From: Bog-756 sp963829235
Lineage (GTDB): Bacteria; Actinomycetota; Acidimicrobiia; Acidimicrobiales; RAAP-2
Direction: 5' to 3'
NCBI GenBank assembly: GCA_963829235.1
Contig: CAWHIF010000003.1
Location: forward strand, 310,001-374,000
Length of the DNA: 64,000 nt
Shown here: positions 38,271 to 46,891 of the stretch, piece by piece
Position numbering within the stretch: position 1 is the first letter of the stretch
Layout: each line of letters opens with the position of its first letter
Program-made: the position numbers and the translations under genes
Notes under the pieces: model-generated
Databases searched by the model: none
What the model saw: the letters and a program-made list of their open reading frames with translations, nothing else
What the model was told of the DNA's origin: nothing

Positions 38271-39100
38271 TGGATGCGCTCGTTTCCGTGGAGGGTCGTC
38301 CGGTGCATGTCGCGGGGGGAACTGGCGTCGTACCGGCAGGCCCGGTGCAGCACCCCCCGGTTGTCCCAGATGACCATGTCGCCAACCGACCACTCGTGCC
38401 GGTACACACGCTCCGGGGTGGTGGAGCGGGCCAGCAGGTCGGCAAGCAGCGCCCGCCCTTCGTCGGGCTCCATCCCGACCACGTGCGAGGCGGTGGCCCC
38501 GAGCACCAGCGAGCGTCTTCCCGACTGGTGGGTCCACACGAGCGGGTGCTCCTTGGCCGGCCGCGATCGCCACATGGCCAGTTCTTCGGCCGAGGGGTCG
38601 TTGTTCACCAGCCGCTGCGACGCCTCGATCGTGTGCACGACACGGAGGGACGCCAAGCGCTGCTTCTCGTCATCGGCGAGGTCGTCGTAGGCGCCGTAGG
38701 TGCTGGCGAACTCGGTCTCGCCCCCCGACGTGGCCACCGCGTGGGCACTGAGCAGCGTCGCCATGATCGGGATGTCGTCGGTACAGCCGTCGATATGCCA
38801 GTCGAAGGTGCCGCGGAGATAGGCGGCCGAGGGGTTCTTGGCCGGGTCCAGCGTGACCCGGAATATCTCCGGATGTTCCCCGGAGCCGAAGACCTCCACC
38901 CGGCCGAGCAACTTGGAGAACGCGATCTGGGTGGCGTCATCGATGTGCAGGTCGCGGAAGACGAGGGCCCCGTTCTCCTCCAGGGCCTCGAGCGTCCACG
39001 CCGGCAGGGCGTCGTCGCCGAGGAGCTGGTCGCGGTCCACCCCTCGGACCTCCGCACCGACGGTGGCACTGAGCTTCTCGGTGGCTGCGACCACGGTCAT
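38267..39100 (-). CDS. TauD/TfdA family 2-oxoglutarate/Fe(II) dioxygenase
   Basis: 277 residues from ATG 39100, which follows 'aaggagagcctg'. The iron triad is visible: 'TFDWHIDGCTDDIPIM' (HxD) and the distal His in 'NRGVLHRACRYD', with 'DASSPRDMHRTTLHG' supplying the 2-oxoglutarate-binding arginine region. Members hydroxylate sulfonates, phenoxyacids, gamma-butyrobetaine and many other small acids, usually causing cleavage or oxidation next to a heteroatom or acid. It heads the TauD-SDR-CMD unit. The ligase stop lies 60 bases upstream, so transcription may run through from the ligase. Confidence 0.92.
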   Translation of the reverse strand: MTVVAATEKLSATVGAEVRGVDRDQLLGDDALPAWTLEALEENGALVFRDLHIDDATQIAFSKLLGRVEVFGSGEHPEIFRVTLDPAKNPSAAYLRGTFDWHIDGCTDDIPIMATLLSAHAVATSGGETEFASTYGAYDDLADDEKQRLASLRVVHTIEASQRLVNNDPSAEELAMWRSRPAKEHPLVWTHQSGRRSLVLGATASHVVGMEPDEGRALLADLLARSTTPERVYRHEWSVGDMVIWDNRGVLHRACRYDASSPRDMHRTTLHGNERIQ

Positions 39101-39159
39101 CAGGCTCTCCTTCACGATTGCGCCCCATCGGCACCACGTCTAGAGGAACACTATTACTT

Positions 39160-40815
39160 TTACAGAACGATGTTTTCAGGTTCTCCCGGACCCCGGCTTC
39201 CCTCGGCCAGGAGCTGTCGGAGCCGGAACTTCTGGACCTTGCCGGAGGCCGTCCGGGGGAATTCGCGGATCTCGTGGATCGAGGCGGGCCACTTCTGTCG
39301 GGCCAGTCCGGCGGCCGCCAGGTGCTCGCGCACCTGGTGGAGGGTCGGGGCCGTCGAGCCCTCGCGTACGGTGACCACGGCGGCCGCCCGCTCGCCGAGG
39401 CGTTCGTCCGGTTCGGCCACGACGGCGACCTCGGCAACGGCTTCGATGCCAAGCATGAGCCCCTCGATCTCTGCGGCACTGATGTTCTCGCCGCCCCGGA
39501 TGATGATGTCCGAGATCCGATCGGTGATCGTGAGGTAGCCGTCCTCGTCGAGGACGCCCACATCGCCGGTGCGGTACCACCCGTCGGCGTCGAAGGCGGA
39601 GGTGGTCAGGGACGGCTCCGTGTAGCCGATGCAGCAGTCGGGTCCCCTGCTCACGATCTCCCCGTCGGCGTCGAGATGGAGCTCGACCCCTGGGAGGGTG
39701 TGGCCGTCGGTCCTCAACCGCTTCGCCTCGGGCTCGTCGAGGAGGGAGCCGGTGATCGACGGGTGCTCGGTGCTCCCGTAGGAACGGAAGACCTTGATCC
39801 CGAGCCTGGTGGCCCGCTCCGTCACCGCCACCGGCACCGACGACCCCCCGAGGCCGGCGAACGGCATCATGGCCACCAGGTCGGGGGTGAAATCGGGGTG
39901 GTCGAGCAGGCTGGTGAGGAAGTAGGTGGCTCCGCCGGTGACGCCGACCCCTTCCTCCCGCATCATGCGGAGCACCTCACCGGGGTCCCAGACATCGAGC
40001 AGGTGGACGGGGTGCTCCCGCAGCAGCGGGATCAGGAACGCGTTGAGCATCCCGATGAAGTGCCCCACCGGCGCACCGGTGATCTGGGGCGGGCCGCCCT
40101 TCGGGAACATGTGGTCGAGCTGACGGGTCTCGCACCCGATGGTCCGGTGCGAGTGCACGACACCCTTCGGATCACTCGTCGTCCCCGATGTGAACCCGAT
40201 GATGACCGGGGAGTCGGGGTCCACCGCCACCGGGCCGGCCACCGGTTGGTGGTCGAGCAGCGACTCGAACGGCGTTGCCCCCGCGGGCAGATCCGGCCCG
40301 GGCGTGTCCCCCACCACCAGCCACAACGGCCCGGACCGCTCCTCCAGCAATTCGGAGTAGGTGGCCAGGTAGTCGCTGTGCCCGAAGCGGTCGGCCGTCA
40401 CCACGACGTCCGGCGAGGTGGACCGGATGATGTAGCCGACCTCCTTCGGACCGTAGAAGTGGACGATCGGGACCACGACGGCCCCGAGGTACGCCGAGGC
40501 CCAGAACGTGATGCCCGCCTCCACCCAGTTCGGCAGCTGGACGACGACGACGTCGCCCGGGCCCACTCCCCTGGCCGACAGGGCACCGGCCAGTGCCCGC
40601 GCCGCCCGGTCGACATCGGAGAAGGTGCCCCGCCACGGTCGGACCTGCGAATGGACCCGGAACTCCGTGCGGCCCTTGGTGCCCAGGCCCTCCGCCACCA
40701 TGCCCCCGAGGGTGGCCTCCGTCCACCAGCCCTCGGCCAGGTACCGCCGGACCAGGTCATCCGGCACCGATCGCAGACCCCAGCGGTCCTCACCGGTGCT
40801 GCTCGATTCCCCCAC
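39160..40815 (-). CDS. AMP-forming acyl-CoA synthetase
   Basis: Intact 551-residue ANL ligase and the only unbroken one in the window. Motifs are 'IGFTSGTTSDPKGVVHSHRT' (A3), 'KVFRSYGSTEHPSITGSLLD' (A5), 'DGWYRTGDVGVLDEDGYLTI' (A7-A8), 'DIIIRGGENISAAEIEGLML' and 'RTASGKVQKFRLRQLLAEG' (A10 Lys). It resembles cyclohexanecarboxylate/medium-chain ligase relatives (AliA/FadD13-like region), but the substrate is open. The start lies 77 bp from the divergent reductase gene. A GGAGAACTCC palindrome at 40867-40876 between them could be a shared operator. Confidence 0.92.
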   Translation of the reverse strand: MGESSSTGEDRWGLRSVPDDLVRRYLAEGWWTEATLGGMVAEGLGTKGRTEFRVHSQVRPWRGTFSDVDRAARALAGALSARGVGPGDVVVVQLPNWVEAGITFWASAYLGAVVVPIVHFYGPKEVGYIIRSTSPDVVVTADRFGHSDYLATYSELLEERSGPLWLVVGDTPGPDLPAGATPFESLLDHQPVAGPVAVDPDSPVIIGFTSGTTSDPKGVVHSHRTIGCETRQLDHMFPKGGPPQITGAPVGHFIGMLNAFLIPLLREHPVHLLDVWDPGEVLRMMREEGVGVTGGATYFLTSLLDHPDFTPDLVAMMPFAGLGGSSVPVAVTERATRLGIKVFRSYGSTEHPSITGSLLDEPEAKRLRTDGHTLPGVELHLDADGEIVSRGPDCCIGYTEPSLTTSAFDADGWYRTGDVGVLDEDGYLTITDRISDIIIRGGENISAAEIEGLMLGIEAVAEVAVVAEPDERLGERAAAVVTVREGSTAPTLHQVREHLAAAGLARQKWPASIHEIREFPRTASGKVQKFRLRQLLAEGSRGPGEPENIVL

Positions 40816-40892
40816 ACGCTCTCCTTCGACCGCACCGGAGGTGCGCCTAGCTCCGTTGTCAGTCTAGGAGAACTCCGTTATCATTTGTCAAC

Positions 40893-42001
40893 ATGGCACT
40901 CTCGGAGTCCGCCACCGACGCGTCGGGTGCAGCCACCGACCACAGTTTCCACCCACTGCGGGTGGGCCGCGTCCGGCGGGAGACGGCCGAGGCCAGCTCG
41001 TTCGTGCTCGACGTGCCCGCAGCGCTCCGCCATGCGTTCGCCTACGAGGCCGGCCAGTTCTGCACCTTCAGGGTGTGGGTCGATGGCCAACCGCTCGTGC
41101 GGTGCTACTCGATGTGCTCATCGCCCGTCGTGGACACCGAGCTGCAGGTGACCGTGAAGCGGATTCCGGGCGGCCTGGTGTCCAACTGGATGAACGACCA
41201 CCTGGCACCGGGTGACACCCTCGAAGTGGCGCCGACCCACCGGCTTCTTCCGCCTCGGTCGGGGACCGGGCGATCTGGTGGCGTTCAGTGCCGGGAGCGG
41301 GATCACACCCGTCCTCTCGCTGGTCAAGACGGCGCTGGCCACGACGTCGCGACACGTTCGCCTCGTCTACGCCAACCGCGACCGTGATTCGATCATCTTC
41401 CGGTCCGAGATCGATGCGCTCGAGGTGCAGTACGGCGACCGGTTCACGGTCTCCCACCACCTGGACGTCGAAGACGGGTTCATCGGACCCGAGGCCATCC
41501 GTGAGGGCCATGGGGGTGCGGGGGTGCCGGCGGTGCCGGTGGTGCCGGGTGGTGCCGTGGAGAGCGAGTTCTACGTGTGCGGTCCGGGGCCCTTCATGGA
41601 CATCGTCGAACACACATTGCTGGCCGACGGTGTCGACGCGGCGCGGATCCACATCGAGCGGTTCACCCCTGCGACCTGGCTGCCCGAGCCCGAGGTGCCG
41701 GACGACTCGACGGCACCGGAACAGGTCAGGATCGAGCTCGACGGCCGCACCGAAACGACCGACTACCGCGCCGGGACGACGATCCTGCAGACGGCACGGC
41801 AGATGGGGATGGCCCCGCCGTTCTCCTGCGAAGCCGGCAGCTGCGCCACCTGCATGGCCAGAGTGGTCGAAGGGACGGCCTCGATGCACGTGAACAACGC
41901 CCTCACCGATGACGAGGTGGCAGACGGCTGGGTGCTCACCTGTCAGGCGCTGCCGACCAGCACCGCTCGTCCATGTCGCCTACGGCTACGAGGAGGGGTG
42001 A
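40893..42001 (+). CDS. Ferredoxin-type oxygenase reductase, KshB/PaaE-like (two frame breaks)
   Basis: Electron-transfer component with three domains in the order FAD, NAD(P), plant-type [2Fe-2S]. FAD domain: 'FCTFRVWVDGQPLVRCYSMC' (RxYS). NAD domain: 'GDLVAFSAGSGITPVLSLVK' and 'EFYVCGPGPFMDIVEHTLLA'. C-terminal cluster: 'FSCEAGSCATCMARVVEG' with later 'LTCQALP' (C-x4-C-x2-C...C). Breaks of +1 lie near 41236 and 41967; the end then reads 'VHVAYGYEEG' and stops at 41999-42001, sharing a base with the next ATG. This layout matches reductases of 3-ketosteroid 9-hydroxylase and phenylacetyl-CoA epoxidase type, so it probably feeds the Rieske oxygenase at 35586-36882. Confidence 0.9.
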
Positions 42002-42432
42002 TGGGTCAGCCTCCCGTCGCCGACGTCATCGAGCTCGAGCAATTGTTGGCCCGCTATGCGGTGGGCATGACCAAGGACGACGTCGAGGCCGTGGTGGAGG
42101 TCTTCACCCCCGACGGCACCTACAGCGCCTTCGGCGATACGTACCAGCTCGTCGACTTCCCCACCCTGGTGGCGGCTGCTCCCAAGGGACTGTTCCTGGT
42201 CGGGCCGCCCGTCCTGGACCTCGACGGGGACGTCGGCACCGGGGAGCAGCCCCTGTGCTTCGTCGACCAGCAGACCCACGACATGCGCATCGGCTACTAC
42301 ACCGACACCTACCGGCGCACGGCCGACGGCTGGCGGCTGCACACCCGTTCCATGACGTTCCTCCGCAAGAGCGGCGCCCGGGACGCCGGACGGCCCCACG
42401 ACCACACTCGACCCGCCCCGAGGGCCCGCTGA
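42001..42432 (+). CDS. SnoaL/NTF2-like protein
   Basis: 143 residues with the cystatin-like NTF2 pattern: 'ELEQLLARYAVGMTKDDVEA', 'VVEVFTPDGTYSAFGDTY', 'IGYYTDTYRRTADGWRLHTR'. Relatives include SnoaL-type cyclases, ketosteroid isomerases, enoyl hydratases such as ChsH1/ChsH2-type partners only in a broad sense, and many proteins of unknown role. Overlapping start (TGATG) and stop codons tie it to the reductase upstream and the dehydrogenase downstream. In steroid-like degradation a hydratase or isomerase role beside a dehydrogenase pair is plausible. Confidence 0.82.
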   Translation: MGQPPVADVIELEQLLARYAVGMTKDDVEAVVEVFTPDGTYSAFGDTYQLVDFPTLVAAAPKGLFLVGPPVLDLDGDVGTGEQPLCFVDQQTHDMRIGYYTDTYRRTADGWRLHTRSMTFLRKSGARDAGRPHDHTRPAPRAR

Positions 42433-43566
42433 TGGAGATCGAGGAGTTCCGGGCGTCGGTGGACGCCTGGCTCCAACAGAACAGCTCCGCCCTCAGGCCC
42501 GGGCCCGGGGCCGACGAGACGCTGGACGGCCAGATGGCCCAGCTGGCGAACGTCAAACGGCTCACCTACGAGGCAGGCTGGATGCGCTGGGGCTGGCCGA
42601 ACGCGCGTGGGCGGACTCGGCGGGTCGACACTCCTACGGGCCTATCTCGGCGAGGCCCTGACCTTGCAGGGACCTGGTCGAGCCAGGCATCTACTCGATG
42701 ACCGAGGTCCTCGCCCCGACCATGATCGACTATGCCGCGCCGGAACTGGCGGCCGAGATGGTGCCCCGGCTGCTCAGCGGTGAGGAGACCTGGTGCCAGG
42801 GCTTTTCGGAACCCGGCACCGGAAGCAACCTGGCCGCGTTGTCGTGCCGGGCCACGCGGTCTGGCGGCGTCTGGCGCGTGACCGGCCAGAAGGTCTGGAC
42901 CAGCCTGGCCCAGTACGCCGATCGCTGCGTGCTCCTCGCCCGTACCGGTGCGCCCGAATCGGCCCACAAGGGCATCACCGCCCTCTTCGTCGACATGGAC
43001 AGCCCCGGCATCGTCGTGCGACCGATCGAGACGATGCACGGTGCTCCCCGAGTTCTCCGAGGTCTTCTTCGATGACGTCGTCGTGCCCGTCGACCGCACC
43101 CTGGGCGAGGAAGGCCAAGGGTGGTCGGTGGCCATGGACCTGCTTCCGTTCGAGCGGAGCACGGCGCTGTGGCATCGCGCCGCGTACCTGCACCGGCGCT
43201 TGCAGGACCTCCTCAGCGCCGTGCCGCCGGACACGCTCGACCCCGTGGACGTGGGCGAGGTCGCCCAGCTCCTCTACTGCCCTGCGGGCTCGCTCCCGGG
43301 CCACGCAGTACCGGCTGGCCGCGGGCGAGCACCTCGGCCCCGAGACCTCCGTCGACAAGGTGCTGGTGGCCAGCGCCGAACAAGCGGTCTTCGACCTCGT
43401 CGACGACGGGCTCGGGCCCGACGTGGCCGCGGGCGACGACCCGGCCGGCCGACGGTGGCGGCGCGAGTTCCTCTACTCACGGGCGGCGACGATCTACGGC
43501 GGAACCGCCGAGATCCAGCGGAACATCATCGCCCGCCGATTGCTCGACCTCGGATCGGACCGCTGA
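42432..43566 (+). CDS. Acyl-CoA dehydrogenase, pair 2 first subunit (four frame breaks)
   Basis: About 376 residues once +1 breaks near 42610, 42675, 43042 and 43290 are removed. The conserved parts are 'TWCQGFSEPGTGSNLAALSC', 'VWRVTGQKVWTSLAQYADRC', 'FSEVFFDDVVVPVDRTLGEE', 'EGQGWSVAMDLLPFERSTAL' and 'IYGGTAEIQRNIIARRLLDL', which keeps the catalytic-region Glu. It overlaps SnoaL upstream and the second dehydrogenase downstream by single bases. The pair is arranged like pair 1 and like FadE28-FadE29-type heterotetramers acting on steroid side chains. Confidence 0.86.
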
Positions 43567-44529
43567 TGGACGACGACGATCGGGAGCTCTTCGAACGGAG
43601 CATCAGCCACGCATGCGAGACGCACTCCGGCCCGGCGCTCGATCTCGTGCTCGATGAGCTGGGATGGAACGAAGCGCTCGCCGAGGACCCCCGGACGGCC
43701 ATCTCCGTTGCTCTTCGAACTCCAGGGCGCGGCGAACACCACCAGTTCGACGCTCGAGGCCGTCCTCGGCTCCGCCCTCGGGCTGAAGCCCCGCTCGCCG
43801 ACTGCAGTCGTGCTGCCGGCTCTGGGGCAGTGGCGCGCACCCGGTGAGATCGTCGGAGGCGACCTGTCCATCCGGGGCCTCGGGACCACCTCACTCCTCG
43901 ACCGGGCCGTCGTCGTCGTGCCCACCAGGTACGGCGGTGGCGAACGGACCCTGGAGGTGACGACTGCAGACCTCATCCTGCGGCCGGTGCAGGGGATGGA
44001 TCCGTGCCTCGGTCTCGTCGAGGTGACCGGCGACGGCGTGCCCGCCGGCACCGACCGCGACCTGGCCACGGGCGAGTGGTCCCGGGCGGTCGGCCTGGCC
44101 CAGCTGGCCGTGGGCCATGAACTGGTGGGCGCAGCGAGGGCCATGCTCGAACTGGCCTGCCACCACGCCCTCGAGCGGATCCAATTCGGACAGCCGATCG
44201 GGCGATTCCAGGCCGTCCGCCACCGGCTGGCCGACACACTGGTCGGCATCGAGGCGGCCGACGCCGCGTTGGGCGCCGCGTGGGACGAACGATCGCCGCA
44301 GGCGGCCGCCACGGCCAAAGCCCTGGCCGGGCGCGGCGCCCGCACGGCAGCCCGCCACTGCCAGCAGGTACTGGCCGGTATCGGGTTCACGACGGAGCAC
44401 GACCTCCACCGCCACGTCCGCCGGGTCCTCGTGCTCGACCAGCTGTTGGGTACGGATCGGACCCTCACGAGGGAGCTGGGCGAGGAGTTGCTCGCCACCC
44501 GACGGCTTCCGGAACTGCCGCCGCTCTGA
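43566..44529 (+). CDS. Acyl-CoA dehydrogenase, pair 2 second subunit (one frame break)
   Basis: About 320 residues, shorter and divergent. After a +1 break near 43705 it reads 'STLEAVLGSALGLKPRSPTA', 'RAVGLAQLAVGHELVGAARA', 'LERIQFGQPIGRFQAVRHRL', 'QVLAGIGFTTEHDLHRHVRR'. The usual C-terminal 'GGTxEIQ' is absent, so this looks like the non-classical partner of an alpha2beta2 enzyme. ATG 43564-43566 overlaps the first subunit's stop. A 17-bp tandem repeat starts 4 bases after its stop. Confidence 0.84.
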
Positions 44530-44532
44530 GAG

Positions 44533-44643
44533 GTGGATCAGTCTGGGTGGTGGATCAGTCTGGGTGGTGGATCAGTCTGGGTGGTGGATCAGCCTGGGTG
44601 GTGGATCAGTCTGGGTGGTGGATCAGTCTGGGTGGTGGATCAG
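44533..44643. repeat. 17-bp tandem repeat (6.5 copies) between convergent genes
   Basis: The unit GTGGATCAGTCTGGGTG begins at 44533, 44550, 44567, 44584, 44601 and 44618, with a partial seventh copy at 44635. Copies are identical except for one T-to-C change in the fourth. The array fills the gap between the convergent dehydrogenase and LLM genes. The TGA stop of the LLM gene (complement of 44640-44642) lies inside the last copy, so the repeat has spread up to or out of that gene's end. Confidence 0.95.
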
Positions 44644-45593
44644 AACGAAGAGGCCAGCGAGGAGAGCAGCCCGCGGGTCCGCTTCGACGACGTGATCAGC
44701 TCGTCGCGGTTCTCCCCGATCGGTACCACCCGCACGGAGAGATCGGTCACGCCGGCATCGGCGAGGGCCTGCAGGCGTCCGCGGATGGTCGACTCCCCTC
44801 CTGCGATCAGGATGTCACCGACATTCCGGGCGTCGCCGTGCTCGAGCAGCTTCTGGTAGTTCGGAGAGACCTCTGCCTCGGCCAGGATGCGGTTCGTGCG
44901 GGCAACGGCGACGTCGACTTCATCGTCAGCGCACAGGCACACCGGAACGCCGGCAACGACCCGAGGAGCCGGCCGGCCTGCGGCTTCGGCGGAACGGGTC
45001 AGGTTGGGCACGACGTACGAACCGATCGCCCGTTCGTCAGCCATCCACAGGATGGTCCCGTCCGCCCGCTCACCGCACAGTTCGAGCATCAGCGGGCCGA
45101 GCGCGGCGAGGAGGACGGGAGTGGGCGTGATGTCTGTGATGTCGATCGGATTGTGCACACGGAAGAGCTCGTTCTCCACGTCGACGGTGCCCGGCCCCTT
45201 GAGGGCCTGATCGAGCACGTCGAGATAGGCCCGCATGGTCTGCACCGGGTGCTCATACGGCAGACCGAGCATCTCGTCGATGACCCAGTGGTGCGAGACT
45301 CCGAGACCGACGGCCAGGCGGCCTTCGCAGACGGCCTGCACGGACAGGATCTGCTGGGCGAGTGCGATCGGGTGCCGCGGTTGCACGGGCACGACGGCTG
45401 TGCCGATCTCGATCCGGGTGGTCTCCACGCCGACCACGGCGGCGGCCGTCAGCGCGTCGAACTCGTCGGGGATCTGGGGGATCCAGACCGTGGCCAGTCC
45501 AGCTTCTTCCGCCCAGCGGGCGTCGGCCTGCAGCCGCTCCACCTTCGTCCGGTAGCGGCCCCGCTCTGGGCCGATCATCAGGCCGATGCGCAT
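44640..45593 (-). CDS. LLM class oxidoreductase (F420-dependent type)
   Basis: 317-residue luciferase-like barrel: 'MRIGLMIGPERGRYRTKVER', 'EEAGLATVWIPQIPDEFDAL', 'IEIGTAVVPVQPRHPIALAQ', 'EGRLAVGLGVSHHWVIDEML', 'PVLLAALGPLMLELCGERAD'. This is the actinobacterial TIGR03564-like group that is normally assigned coenzyme F420 rather than FMN; the reaction is unknown. ATG 45593 matches the family N-terminus. It precedes nothing in its own direction except the tandem repeat, and follows a thiolase gene 67 bp upstream. Confidence 0.88.
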   Translation of the reverse strand: MRIGLMIGPERGRYRTKVERLQADARWAEEAGLATVWIPQIPDEFDALTAAAVVGVETTRIEIGTAVVPVQPRHPIALAQQILSVQAVCEGRLAVGLGVSHHWVIDEMLGLPYEHPVQTMRAYLDVLDQALKGPGTVDVENELFRVHNPIDITDITPTPVLLAALGPLMLELCGERADGTILWMADERAIGSYVVPNLTRSAEAAGRPAPRVVAGVPVCLCADDEVDVAVARTNRILAEAEVSPNYQKLLEHGDARNVGDILIAGGESTIRGRLQALADAGVTDLSVRVVPIGENRDELITSSKRTRGLLSSLASSF

Positions 45594-45660
45594 GCCGGGT
45601 GTCCCTTCCGATGCCGAAGACGGCGATCCGAGAAGACGGGTGGGTACCCGTCCCGACCGA

Positions 45661-46845
45661 TCACGCCGATGGGCCGGGCACCTCGAGCACCAGCGCGGTG
45701 GACATGCCACCTCCGGCGCACATCGCCGCCACCCCCACCCCGCCGCCCCGGCGCCGGAGCTCGTTGACGAGGGAGATGACCATCCGGGCGCCCGTCATGG
45801 CGATGGGGTGACCGAGGCTGCAGCCGCTCCCGAGAACATTGACGATCGATTCGTCGATCCCGAGGATCCGGGTGGTGGCGACACACATCGAGGCGAACGC
45901 CTCGTTGATCTCCCACAGGGCCACGTCGTCGACGCTGAACCCGGCCCGCCCGAGAGCCTTCGGAATGGCGATGGTGGGAGCCAGTCCGGTGTCCGCGGGC
46001 GGAACCCCCGCGGACGCCCATGCCTTGACCACGGCCAGGGACTCCAAGCCGAGCTCCCGGCCGAGGGCCTGGTCGACCATCACCATGGCTGCGGCTCCGT
46101 CGTTGGCCCCGGCGGCATTTCCCGCCGTGATGCTGAACCCTTCGATTTCCGGATGGAGCGGCTTCAACGACGCCAGCTTTTCGAGGCTCGTGTCCCGCCT
46201 GGGGTGCTCGTCCACAGCAAAGCTGACCGTCGACCCGTCCCGACGCGTCACCTCGATGGGAAGGATCTCCTCCTCGAAACTGCCGGCGTCGGTGGCAGCC
46301 ACGGCACGCTGGTGCGACCGCAGGGCCCAGGCATCCATCTCCTCGCGCGTAACTCCCGCCTTGACTGCCGCGTTCCATCCGACGGTGATCGACATGTCGA
46401 GGTTGGGGGCATCGGGCGAATCACGATGGCTGGGCGACATCCACTCCGACCAGTCGTCGGTGCCAGGGATCCGCCGGGTCGATCGCGGCGAGGTGGACTG
46501 CGAATGGGCACCTCCGGCGATGACGGCACGGTCCATTCCGGCGCGGATCGACGATGCCGCGCTCTGCACGGCGGAGAGGGACGAGGCGCAGTGCCGGTTC
46601 TGGGCGACGCCGGGCGCATGGACGAGGCCCGCCTCGATGGCGGCATAGCGGGCGATGTCTCCGCCGCCGTAGAGGGTCTCCCCGAATACCACATCGTCCA
46701 CGAGCTCCGGATCGATGCCCGCCCGACGGACGCTCTCCTCGATGACCCGCGTGGCCAGCTCAAAGGCGTCCACGTCGAGAAGCGACCCCTTGAACGCGGT
46801 CCCGATCGGGCTGCGGGCGGTCGACACGATCACCGCTTCATTCAT
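45661..46845 (-). CDS. Thiolase (acetyl-CoA acyltransferase)
   Basis: Intact 394-residue thiolase that cleaves a 3-ketoacyl-CoA with CoA. The nucleophile loop is 'QNRHCASSLSAVQSAASS', with the Cys. 'WEINEAFASMCVAT' holds the conserved Asn-Glu. 'GSGCSLGHPIAMTGARMV' gives the catalytic His, and 'VAAMCAGGGMSTALV' the second Cys. ATG 46845 has AAAGGAG 9 bases upstream. It is preceded 46 bp away by a hydroxyacyl-CoA-dehydrogenase-like SDR in the same direction, giving the last two steps of beta-oxidation side by side. Confidence 0.93.
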   Translation of the reverse strand: MNEAVIVSTARSPIGTAFKGSLLDVDAFELATRVIEESVRRAGIDPELVDDVVFGETLYGGGDIARYAAIEAGLVHAPGVAQNRHCASSLSAVQSAASSIRAGMDRAVIAGGAHSQSTSPRSTRRIPGTDDWSEWMSPSHRDSPDAPNLDMSITVGWNAAVKAGVTREEMDAWALRSHQRAVAATDAGSFEEEILPIEVTRRDGSTVSFAVDEHPRRDTSLEKLASLKPLHPEIEGFSITAGNAAGANDGAAAMVMVDQALGRELGLESLAVVKAWASAGVPPADTGLAPTIAIPKALGRAGFSVDDVALWEINEAFASMCVATTRILGIDESIVNVLGSGCSLGHPIAMTGARMVISLVNELRRRGGGVGVAAMCAGGGMSTALVLEVPGPSA

Positions 46846-46891
46846 CGTTGCATCTCCTTTGGAGGACTGGATCCACATCCACGGATCGGGC

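Noticed and set aside
39162..39177. A third copy of the ACAGAA...TTTTC motif upstream of the TauD gene
   Set aside because: It lies within the last codons of the ligase gene and matches only partly; spacing to a -10-like element differs from the other two sites.
985..43705. Programmed +1 frameshifting as an explanation for the broken genes
   Set aside because: The breaks occur at many different sequence contexts in unrelated genes and always as one extra base. That fits consensus error better than a regulated mechanism, which needs specific slippery sites.
44533..44643. CRISPR-like array
   Set aside because: The 17-bp units are head-to-tail without spacers and there are no cas genes; the same holds for the 16- and 20-bp arrays.
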